Positions 33,426 to 43,571 of a stretch of 64,000 nt of DNA are shown one piece after another. Numbering within the stretch: the stretch's first letter is position 1; each line of letters begins with the position of its first letter. The DNA is taken from NCBI GenBank assembly GCA_031841125.1, contig CM063106.1:35832001-35896000 (forward strand). Direction: 5' to 3'. The notes beneath the pieces are model-generated. The model saw only the letters and a list, made by a program, of their open reading frames with translations. It had not been told where the DNA came from and searched no databases. The stretch comes from Acanthococcus lagerstroemiae (taxonomy: Eukaryota; Arthropoda; Insecta; Hemiptera; Eriococcidae). Made by a program: the position numbers and the translations under genes.

Positions 33426-34754
33426 CTCGCGCCTACTAGATACCATATTGGTTTGTATAGGTTTATTCATATCCTTATTAATTATCTAGAATAATTCGAA
33501 TTTTTCTTATGTATATCGCAAAAATAATACTAACGTGGATATTTAATTTATTTTACGAATTATAACATTGCATCCACATTTTTTATTTTATTTCGACATT
33601 GAGTAGGTGTTTCTATGTAAATTGCAATCTCATATTTCTACTTTTCGTTCTGTCATGTCTGTGAGCCACCACCTACTCCGCCCACCGTTGGGCATATGTC
33701 TCTGTCACCCTCTTCCAAGCCTTCCTGTTTGTTGCTGTCTGCTTCCAGTCGGGCCCTAGCAGTTTCAATTTCAAGATTTCAACTATCCAGCGCGTGGCTG
33801 GTCGGCCTTTGCCTCTGCTATGATCCAATGAGGTCCAAAGAGTACATTGCAGGTTTCATTTCTCAGGATTCCTTTACGCCATGCGACCAGCATATTTAAA
33901 TTTTAGTTTTTTGATTTTATATCCAATACTTTTTGTCCCCAGTTGTTTTATAATGGATTTTGTTTTTATCTTTTTAATGCACGCCCTGATGTATACTCCT
34001 TAGCGTAGCGTTGTGAGTTTGATAAGACGCCCAGATTGTTTTTTCGTGAATGATCACGTTTGGGCCCCGTACGTCAACATTGGTAGCACACAACCCTCCA
34101 AAATTTTTATTTTGAGTTTGTTTTTCATTTTGCTTTTTAAAATTGTTTTGTTTTGCCAGAATACTTTGCATATGCATTAGCAATTCTTTCGTTTATAATT
34201 CCTTCCATATTGGAGTTAAATTTTGACGTTTGGCCTAAATATTTATACTCTTCCACTCTGTCTATTTTTGCCCCGTCTAACCAGAATTCGTTGATTCCCT
34301 CCCTGTTCGACATAAATTTTGATTTTGACATGTTCATGGATAGTCCGAAAGTCTCACTGTGTTGTTTTAGGTCTTTCACGATTTCCAGAATTTCCTCGAA
34401 ACCTTTGTTACGAGCACTATATCGTCTGCAAATCTTGGATTTGTCATTTGTGTGCCTAGGATTTTTAGTCCCCTTCCCTCCCAATCCAAATTTCTGAAGA
34501 TCTGCTCAAGGGCGCAGTTAAATAAGTTTGGCGACAATGGGTCCTTTATTTCACCCCCCCCCCCTTTGGATGGGGAAGCATTTACGCTTTATATCTGTTC
34601 TGATGTAAGCCTGTGAATTATAGTACATGTATACGCCAAAATCTCAATAATTTCTAACGAAACTCCTTAGGCTGCCATATAGCTTCCCATAGCTTATTGT
34701 GACGTATTGGGTCGAATGTCGTATTGAAATCAATGAACATCAGCCAAACTTCAA

Positions 34755-35495
34755 TTCGGACCTAGCAGCGTAGTGACTGACACCTGGTGGAAGTTTTTAA
34801 CATCCGTTTACACACCATTACTAACGCACGCACATATGTGCTCATAAGGCGCGTCCGCACTGTCTGCGACATGTCGATCCACATGTCGATCAATATTATC
34901 GCTCGACAAAAATGTCGATTGTCGAGGCGTACACACTATACAACATGCCGTTCGACAAAACTACTTGCAAATGCTGCGCACTACACGATGTCAACACGGC
35001 GACTGCTGTGAATGTCGATCAACATACATCCACACTACAGACTGTCGATCGGCATTCTTTGATGAAAACCGACGAAATGTCGATCGGCTTCACATGACGA
35101 TCGACTAAAAAAAGTCGCATGAGACATGTCGACGCGCTGTCCACATTGAATTCTACATTGACGATCAACATGCCGATCGCCATGTCGAAAGCGTAGTGCG
35201 GACGCGCCTATATTCATCCTTATAAAGCTAATGGAACATGATGTTAAAACTTCAATTTTCGAGTGACTCTGCACTAATTCCAATAAATTTTTTCGCAAAA
35301 ACTTGTCCTAAATATTTTTTAAACGTTACTGACTTGGATTGGTATCATAAATGAATTTTTGACGAAACTGGAACGAAACGAAAATCACGATTTTCCCATT
35401 TAAATGCATGGAGACGTTCACCGCTATCCTAATAATGTTGGTGGGGCAAGGGGGAAGACTCGATGCTAGCGCTACACCGCGCTGCTAGGTCCGAA
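34755..35495. mobile_element. Inverted-repeat insertion in the RTE-like LINE
   Basis: TTCGGACCTAGCAGCG at the left is exactly complementary to the right end. Removing the block lets the LINE reading EFNIEVWLMFIDF run on. The target duplication is not obvious. It contains a second nested element (34847-35209). Confidence 0.75.
34847..35209. mobile_element. GTCGATC-rich MITE with ATA duplication
   Basis: The termini AGGCGCGTCCGCACT and AGTGCGGACGCGCCT are exact complements, flanked by ATA (34844-34846, 35210-35212). The 363-bp interior carries about a dozen GTCGA pentamers on both strands, often as CATGTCGATC. A 3-bp TWA-type duplication suggests a PIF/Harbinger-like mobiliser. Confidence 0.85.
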
Positions 35496-35647
35496 TGTTG
35501 AATTCTCTGGATCTTTCTATGATTTGGTTTAGGGTTTCAATATGGTCTATGGTCTATTGTAGTGTAATTTTTTCTAAAACCTGCCTGTTTTAGTCGTTGT
35601 TCGAAGTCTAGAGTATTGTACATACATACGATTTTTGATAAGTTTCA

Positions 35648-36244
35648 TTTACGATTCCGTCACGCCGAAATCTTGGTTGCGATGATACTCGCAGATCGAT
35701 TTGTGCAGTGCACGGGATATATAGTAGGTCGGAGTAACACTTGTTATCCGAGCTACGACATGTCGTGGTCTACACTCTCGGAACTGTAGCTTTTTGTTGA
35801 TTCAGTGTTCTCACTGCAATCTTAGAAGCGTGATTTAAAGACTGTTCCGTTCTAGTCTTACAAATCAACAAAACAGTTCTGAGAGATAACCGGAACAATC
35901 TGGACTAAATACAGGGTAGAAGTCCCTTGCTAGACAGTTTCCGGTGCCGCCTGAAAATGCCGGACAATTTTGATTATAAAAAAGAGAGCGGAGAGATCCC
36001 GGTGTCATTCTCAGTTGTCGGTGACTCCCTTCCCAAAGTGGGAGGATGTACGATTCCGTCACGCCGAAATCTTGGTTGCGATGATACTCGCAGATAGATT
36101 CGTGCAGTGCACGGTAACACTTGTTATCCGAGCTACGACATATGTCGTGGTCTACACTCTCGGAACTGTAGCTTTTTGTTGATTCAGTGTTCTCCCTGCA
36201 ATCTTAAAAGCGTGATTTGAAGACTATTCCGTTCTAGTCTTACA
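35648..36244. mobile_element. TRIM-type miniature LTR retroelement (597 bp)
   Basis: Two direct repeats, 35648-35862 (215 bp) and 36047-36244 (198 bp), are nearly identical; one indel of about 19 bp lies after GTGCACGG. The downstream copy runs TGTACG...TTACA. TTCA flanks both ends (35644-35647, 36245-36248). A purine-rich AAAGTGGGAGGA tract directly precedes the 3' repeat, as a polypurine tract should. The 184-bp internal region has no coding capacity. No primer-binding site match was recognised. Confidence 0.85.
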
Positions 36245-37970
36245 TTCATAAATAGTTTTTCCAGGTTTGAAGATAGGCTAATTGGTCTATAGTTGCTGAT
36301 GTCTGCTTTGTCTCCTTTTTTGAATAGCAGGACCATATCCAATCTGTTGGCGTGATTTCTGTTTCCAAGATTTTGTTATAGATCCTTGTTAATGGGTGTA
36401 CTATTGGGTCCTCTAGAATTTTTATTATTTCGTTGCCTATTTCATCTGGTCCTGCGGTCTTATTTGATTTTAATTCTGCCATGGCTTTAGCCACCTCTTC
36501 AACCAACAGAGGGTGGCTAGGGTCGGTGTTCATGCACTTATTTTTCTAAGTTGACGTGTTATTGGTATTCGATTTCGCATAGAGGTTTTTGTAGAATGTA
36601 ATTGCAATTTCCAAAATCTCCTCTCGGACATATTTTACTGATCCGTTGGTCTTTTAACCTAATAAACATTGGGGTACCTTTCTGAGTTAATTTTTTTGCT
36701 AATTTTGTAGAGCCATTTGTGTTAATTATTTTTTCGATTAATATTATTGTGTCGAAATCCCTAGCATCCCGATGTATTTCTCTCTTCACTAAGTTTTTTA
36801 CTTCGCTGAGTTCTACCTTATCTTTGATTCTTTTTTGAAACTTCTTATTCAAGTTTTCTCTCAGTGTAAGGAGTTTTTTCGTGTTTTCCGAGAGCTTATC
36901 GTCAGTTTTTTGCAGGTCCCAACTTCCCTGATTGTATACCGAATAGTCTCCTCTAGTATATTATACATACTTTGGGTTTGTTCAGTATTTCCAAAATTTC
37001 TCTTCTTTAACTCGTTCACCAAAATTTCATTTGCGGTTTTGTATTTATGCACTGGGATATTAGTTTCTTCTTTGTTTGTTTGTGGTTACCGAAGTGTGGG
37101 TTCAGTGGTATTTTGAGAGATGCCCTTCCCGCTCTGAGGTCCGAGAAGAAGCCGAAAATTATTAATTATTTCCAGGTTTTTTACAGTTTGAATTTTGTTT
37201 ATAAGAAGGTGGTCAGTCTCGTTTTTCGTGAGGCTATCCGGGGATTCCCAGGTCCATTTCCGTGAGGATTCTTTTTTTTTTTAAGTGAAGGCTATTTGTA
37301 GGTTATTTTGGTCTGCGAATTCTAACCGTTTGTATCCATTCTTATTTGTATTGTCTAATGTGAATTGTCCTAGCCATGCATTCGTTGATTTGTTTTTACC
37401 TACTTTGGCATTAAAATCCCCCATTAATATCGTGGCCCATTCTTCTTATATACTGTTTCGCTTAACTGAGAGTAAAATTTGTCCACCTCTTGTTGCTCTG
37501 TATCTAATGTGGGGGCATAAACTTTTAAGAGTGTGATTTTTTTGGGGGTTAATTTTCAGTTTCAAGATAGCGATTCTTTCAGATACCCCTTTTGCCTCAA
37601 CGATGGGATCAGCCACATTTTTATTTATATAGAAACCCACCCCCCTATATTCTCTCGTTTCACGGAAAGAGTAGAGTATAGGTTACCATTTTTCCGTCTT
37701 TGAAAAAACTCACCTTTCCTTTTTATTTTGCTGATTCCTATCACATCATACTTGATCTTCTTTAGGGCATGTTCCAAGTCCAAAAGTCTTTCTTCGCTAG
37801 CTAAGTCTTGATAATTAAAGAAGAGGGTGTTTAAATGCCAAATTTTGTTTTTGTCAGTCTTTCCAGGGGGGGGGGATTGGGGTTTGGGTGACAGATTTTT
37901 GTGGAATATATGCCCCACAGTGTCCACTAACCGGTTTGGGTCTTTGTTTTTTCCGTTGATATTCATAATG

Positions 37971-38994
37971 TGGATTTTAGTTTGATCCGATTAAATTTGA
38001 AAATTACTACGGAGACGAATTGTTGGTACGAAATGTTGGTGAGGGTCCGATTCAAGAAAATTTTACCCCCGGGATAGCAAGCTTTAAGACATGGCAGCAG
38101 AGAGCGGAAATTGTCGGATTTTGTTTACTGCCTTACACATGACTCAGCATCCCAGGGTTACGTAATAATATATGAATCTAAGTTACGTTTAAAGATAATG
38201 AAATTATCATCTGATATGATGTTCGGATGTGAGTTCACTTTTTTCTGAAAAATTACGAAACTGTTCCCTTTGGCGAAGATTCATGGTATGCATATTTCTA
38301 CTTCAATAAAATTCTTGTGTCAGAGAAGTATGACAGATTTAAAGAAAGATGAGAAATCCTCATTACTTTCCAAAAGTTAATCTGTTCCTGTTGTCACATT
38401 AAGAAATTCGAGCGTAAGAAACTTATGTAGATGACGAAATGACGGTTGGATCAGAAAAGTAATACAATAATAAAAATTGCTAATTAGACAAAATCTAATT
38501 TATGGCTTTTTGGATCGCTTAAGTTCACATCTTTCAAATCGCTGTGTAAGAGAAAGAAAAGGACTTCTGAAATTCTACAGATGTTTATGATAACGCTAAC
38601 TTGACGCAGTCCGAGCCAGCTTGAAGCGTTGTCATCTCTCCGGTAAATTTCCAAGTCCGGATTTTCGACAAATGTTTGGTATTTCCTCACATCTGATGGT
38701 CTTTTTTTCTAGTTGTTTTGTCAACGGAAAATTATGTACGATTTTTGTCAAAATTTCTGTCATTTATTCCCTTGCCCTCTAATATTATCCGCGCCAGTCA
38801 TGACAGATGGTAAAATAATGTGTGTATAAAAACTCACCTTCCTGTTTAAAATTTCTAAGTTGGTTTACGTTCCGAAATTTGAACATTGTTTTTAAAAGTT
38901 GAGGCAAAAATCTTTCAATTCTTTTACAAAAATGAAGAACTAGTCGTCTCCTTTTAAAGATCCTTTTGAGAACAGTTTGTGTTTTCAGTGTCTT
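37971..38994. other. Unassigned sequence
   Basis: No coding exon, RNA or bounded element is recognised. Confidence 0.45.
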
Positions 38995-39175
38995 CCAAGG
39001 GTGGATCTAGGATTACATCTTGGGGGGGGGGGTTACAGAAATGACAGGTGCGGATCTAGGATTACCCAATCATCATCGTGTACAGTACTAATTTATAGAG
39101 GCATTTTCTTCTATTTTTTCGTGTTTTGTTTTTCTTTTCACGAAGGGGGGGGGGGGGTAAAATCCGCGCCTGTTG
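38995..39175. mobile_element. G-rich hAT-like fragment(s)
   Basis: AAGGGTGGATCTAGGATTA near 38998 and CAGGTGCGGATCTAGGATTA near 39043 are two left-end-like sequences. ATCCGCGCCTG at 39165-39175 is the matching right end. Two G runs (G12 and G14) lie inside. No 8-bp duplication is visible. Confidence 0.5.
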
Positions 39176-39639
39176 TCTCTAGAAATCTTAGCTTGACTTT
39201 TAATCAGTTGTGTTGCATTTTTTACTTTGATTCTATGTCGATTTTCAATTTTTCGAGTAATAACAATTTGAACTGAAAAGGTTTAGTTTTTATTATAATG
39301 AAATTATTGCATGAACGGCACCTATTCTAGACCGCTGATGATTTTAATCAAAGATTTGGGCGCGTAATAATATTACCAGTCGCGAGCGAATTTTCACAAA
39401 ATCTGGATAAAAAATTAATGGAGAGTACAATTTTTTGACTTCATGGGAAAAAGAGGGACAAAGCTAATGTCCCATCGACTTCGACTTTCGATACACCTCT
39501 GGAGATAAAAAATAACGATCTAAAATCGCAGCTTGTTTGAAAATTTTGAAAATATCCCAGTTTCAAGTTACTTTGATCATCTTTTTCGATGAAAGTGTTG
39601 TTCAAAGCCGATCATTTTTCAGGGGAGCCAACGCATGAG

Positions 39640-40075
39640 AAAATTATTTTCCGAAGCCGATTTCTTGAAATAGTAGTTTGTATAGCCGGAGCCTGGGAAA
39701 ATAGTTCTCTGGAGGCAGAGCCAATTTTTGGCCTCGTCTCCGGCCCTTTTACCTGTCCTACTCCTCTTCTTCATCGTGGTATCCCTCCGCGCCCCTTCAC
39801 GTTTCCCCTCCTTAAAAATTACCGGAGTCAAAACCAAAATCACATTTTTGGCCCAGCCGGAGCCATCAAGAATTTTTCACCCGACCTGAGGCCAGAGCCG
39901 GAGTTTGATAAAGATTATTTGCCAGAGCTGAGAGCTGGAGCGTGGAAAAATTATTTACCGGAGCTGAAGCCGGAGCCAATTTCAAGAATCTTTGCTGAAG
40001 CCTGCACTAAATTCAAATTGGCTCCGGAGCCGGAGTTAGCTGGGAGAAACTCCAGTTTTGATGCTGGAAACGAGA
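39640..40075. repeat. GAGCCGGAGCTGG-type degenerate repeat
   Basis: Multiple GCCGGAGCC and GAGCTGGAG-like units recur at about 40-80 bp spacing. They keep a 163-codon plus-strand frame open (39589-40080), rich in Pro-Glu-Pro. I regard the frame as a by-product of the repeat and not a gene. Confidence 0.55.
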
Positions 40076-40290
40076 TCTGAAATAATGAATATCATTATCT
40101 GTCATCGTTTTGATCTTCTCAGATCACGATTTGCCTGATTTATGTAATTTTTTCGATGTTAATTCGTGATCTTTTGACCACCAAGAAATCAGAAACAGAT
40201 CAAAATCATTCTGATCACCAAAGACAGCGATTTTGAATGATCTTAAGATCGCAATCTTTTGGCGTTTCTGATCGATCTGCTTAACTTTTT
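40076..40290. repeat. Degenerate GATC-centred repeat
   Basis: AGATC/GATCT occurs about ten times, with CTGATCACC, TTCTGATC and AAGATCGCAATC variants on both strands. It forms many overlapping small palindromes. Confidence 0.5.
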
Positions 40291-40337
40291 TTTCTAATGT
40301 TTGTCCAGTCCTTACATTATTACATTATTTATAAATT

Positions 40338-40502
40338 TAGAGCACTGTAAACATGGGTATCATCATCCGCCATTTTGATTCACGCTGCGCCCGTCGATGC
40401 CTAATTGACTATGTGGTACGCTCCGCATAGTCGGATTCGGTATCCACGGACACGCTGTGAATCAAAATGGCGGATGATTATACTCATGTTTGTAGTGCCC
40501 TA
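40338..40502. mobile_element. MITE family 'E', copy 2 (165 bp)
   Basis: The ends TAGAGCACTGTAAAC and TAGGGCACTACAAAC pair as TIRs of about 75 bp, making the element almost a perfect palindrome. CCGCCATTTTGATTCA, GCGCCCGTCGATGCC and CTCCGCATAGTCGGATTCGG tie it to the copy at 16374. Confidence 0.85.
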
Positions 40503-41189
40503 TTAATACCTAAAATCATTATGATGTATACGCGGGGACTGATTTTCCAAAATTCAGTAAATATGTATATTTCTTAATTGTTCAGGAAACGTGAAAAATT
40601 TGTCACCAAAACTCAATTTTGATGTCTTTTTCGCCAATTTTTGAGAAAAGCTGCCGAAGAAAACTCAAATGTACTTCAGCGTTTTGGGTGTAGAGTAGGT
40701 AGTGAATAGACTGACTGCGTTTTGGAAATGAGCGTGTTTTTTTGTTTTGTTTTTCTAAAGCAAATATGTATTGTGATAACATGAAACAGAATGATTCTTT
40801 TGCAATTTCGACAAAGAGATACCGATGAGTTGGCGGTTCTGACGCCCAATTTCGAGAAAAATAAATAAAAAATTTAAAAAATGCAGTTACTGCATGTTGA
40901 GAAGTATCCCCCGGATATTTCTATGTACATTGTGCCATTTTTCTTGTTTTTACCGTCAAAATTTGGCCCGATCTTTTTCCCCTTGAGCAGAATAATATCA
41001 ACCAGCTTTTGATGGTCTTGATTCCCGTGCAACAATGGTCAAGGTCAAATCTTTGGTTCAAGTATACGAACTGACGGGCGCGGTTCAAACTATCTTAATT
41101 TAAATTTTCGAACTCCTTCGTCATCTAGTAACGGAGCTTTGCCCGACAAGTATCTAGATATAATTTACAAAAAGTTTCTTTTACCTGGG

Positions 41190-41385
41190 ACTAACGTCCC
41201 CCGGTAGGAGTTGTCGCGCTGTCGGGTCCACCCAGGTACAGGCTGTTACCGTTTGCCTTCAAGCCCTTCTGTTCACTGTTGTTTTTTTCCAAAGGATTCC
41301 AAATTTACTTGCAATTTCATCCCTCCGTTTGGTGGGAGGTCTACCCCTATCCTTACTTTATTCCTAGCATACCCAACCACCACCC
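41190..41385 (-). pseudogene. LINE ORF2 extreme 3' fragment
   Basis: The minus strand reads a degraded RPPTKRRDEI...W and RRAWRQTV-AC block, the C-terminal motif of LINE ORF2 proteins (GRPP-RW-DEI). It is short and frameshifted. Confidence 0.5.
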
Positions 41386-43190
41386 CCTTGTTCCATTCCT
41401 AGTAACGGAATCACGTTAAATAAAACCTGCAAAACTTATCCGATATTTTTCCAATCTACAGTACATAAGCCTGTCAATTTACATAACTGAGAATGTAAAC
41501 TTATAAATTGCGAGGTTAAGTTACTGTCACTTTAGTATAATAAATATAGACGAATCTAAACGTGAAAGACCCCCCCCCCCACCCGAAAAGAAAATCAGCC
41601 AAGTCAATCCACAATTAACAAAATCTCCAAAATGTTGAAATTTGTTAATATTTACGTGTACAGAAATGAATTTCAAATATTTCTCTGTCAGTTGGCAAAT
41701 TGGCAAGTGGGACGTACCTACAGAGAAGGGAAGATGAAATTTCCCCTCATAAAAATGTCCAAAGTTGGCCAATTAGCAAAACTGACTCTCTGTTGGCAAC
41801 ATTAGATTGCTAGTGGGGCACGTTTGAAAATGATTATAGCCTCTTTTTTCTGTCTTTTCTTCTTCTGCCTGTCAATTTCTAAAATAACCGTCAGTTGGCA
41901 GAATCGCGGCTTCTTAGTTTCTAGAACTTAAATTCTCAGTTGGCAAAATTAGGTTTTTCTTTCTCCTCCAGTACATCCTGGGTTTAAAATATCAAATTGT
42001 CAATCAACGGAATTGACCTTTTTGAGTCAGAAAGATTAGAAATTTTCCTCTTTGCTTCAGAAAGTCACTCTGATATGGGTACGCCCTTGACAATGGATCA
42101 GTGAGGTACTAAGTCTATACGTTGATGGTTGATAATGAAAATCGAATATACGAAGTTCTAAATTTATTATTGAAATATTTTCGTTTCAAAATTCGCAATC
42201 ATTCTATAAACGATGTGTGTGTAATGTATCATAAAATTAAATGATTCGTGCTCAGATATAATCCACAAGATGTGAAAGACCTTACAAAATTGAATTTTTT
42301 AAACCAGATAAGTAGATTACAGTTTGATGTAGATTACATTTTACAGTTTGATATAATGAGCATAATTATTCTCGGTACTGCAACTGCCAACGGTTTTGTT
42401 CAATAGGTACCGAATAAATTATCCGTATAATCTGCTTCTGCAGCGGTAGGTGGTTACAACTGTTGGGAAAAATCATGGCAAAGCTGTAGTTTTTTTTCTC
42501 TGTGTAAATACATGTCAGCATATTTTGTGTGTCGGGAGACTTATCGACCTCGATTCGGCAGGAATTGATTGTCTTGTCGATAACGTTTACAATCATATTT
42601 CAGATTTGAACCATTATTTGCTGAGTTAACAAGTACAAGGCTTATGGTAGAGTAGGGGTTACTTTGGTTCGCAGTATCCGATTGGACTAAAATTTCTATC
42701 AACTGTGCAAGAACTAAAGCAAATACCGGAATAGCCTTTGGAATTGGAAATTTAGGAAAATTAAAATTTCCTTCTCACATTTTCGTCTTTTCAAATTAAA
42801 ATTTGCTATTCTAATAGATATGTGTTCTCTTTCGAACCTCATCCCAGTTAAATACCGCCATGTAACAAGCAGCAATCTCAAAAGACTGTAGCAGTTTGTA
42901 TTCGCATACGTGAAACCTAATTATGTTAATTAACAGCTTAAAAAAATGTAAGCGAAAATTTAATGGACTCTGTGTGCGTTCGTTTCTGGTTTTCGTTTTC
43001 CTCGTCTTATCAGTATTTGCCAACGAGTATTTTCTAACAAAGAAAATTATATTGACATTGGAAGAGTGGTAATTTTGAAAATAAACGCACAAATTGAATA
43101 CGTTTCGATGTAGTCGGAAAATATGATCGTATATAAATGACATGTCAATATGGTAGAATTTTCATAGTAAAATCACACGAGTGCTGACAG
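41386..43190. other. Unassigned sequence
   Basis: No supported gene. A C13 run lies at about 41569. AGTTGGCAAA recurs between 41690 and 41960. The longest minus frame (42811-43143, 110 codons) has no domain I recognise. Confidence 0.4.
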
Positions 43191-43194
43191 AATA

Positions 43195-43500
43195 GTACTG
43201 ATGATGATAAGGTTATCAGTCTTACGACCGGTTTGATGCAGCTCTCCATATTTCCCTATCTTGGGCAAGATCTTTCATTTCTTAATAACACTCACATTTA
43301 ACATCCTTGATTATCTGCTGAACATACTGGAATCTTTGCCGACATACCCAATTCTTTCCTTCCGCTCTTCCTTCTAGCAGCAGTGATATTATTCCTGGGT
43401 GCCTCAAATAATGCCCTATTAGTTTATTTCTTCTCTTCAGACAATTCCAAATATCCATTTTTACCTCTACTCTGTTAGGAACTTCCTACTTATCCGTCCA
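43195..43500 (-). mobile_element. LINE 3' end, same family as 29833-30127
   Basis: On the minus strand it reads NRVEVKMDIWNCLK, KLIGHYLRHPGIISLLLEGRAEGKNW, YVQQIIKDVKCECY, EMKDLAQDREIWRAASNRS and ends in a TCATCATCA tail. It keeps more intact sequence than the plus-strand copy. The 5' boundary is unclear. Confidence 0.8.
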
Positions 43501-43571
43501 TCTGATGCTGCTGTACTCCTCACCGTGATTAACCTGTTTCGTTGTATATCTAGTTTTATATTGTACATATA

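Larger units (their letters stand above)
33600..37970 (-). mobile_element. RTE-like LINE, full-length but decayed, with secondary insertions
   Basis: The minus strand opens with an endonuclease (KIWHLNTLFFNYQDL..., DVIGISKI at about 37740, GWVSI, then GFYINKNVADPIVEAKGVSERIAILKL at about 37630-37560, and TWESPDSLTKNETDHLL near 37230). A long linker follows. Reverse-transcriptase blocks are SNKTAGPDEIGNEII (about 36460), GDKADISNYRPISL, DFEQRLKQAGFR (about 35590), FIDFNTTFD (about 34720), a DPLSPNLFNCALEQ block (about 34520), GLSMNMSKSKFM and VEEYKYLGQ. The end reads KGRPATRWI-EILK and WKRVTETYAQRWAE near 33660-33830. Frameshifts and stops are numerous. The C-terminus matches the copy at 62050-62911. 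Three insertions (34755-35495, 34847-35209 nested within it, 35648-36244) split it. Confidence 0.88.

Noticed and set aside
39589..40080. 163-codon open frame rich in Pro-Glu-Pro
   Set aside because: It is explained by the GAGCCGGAG repeat keeping one frame open. No splice context, domain or conserved neighbour supports a gene.
40076..40290. CRISPR-like or operator array of GATC motifs
   Set aside because: Units are irregular in spacing and sequence, with no conserved direct repeat, and the context is a eukaryotic transposon-rich region.
42811..43143. 110-codon minus-strand frame
   Set aside because: AT-rich, no domain recognised, no splice or homology support.
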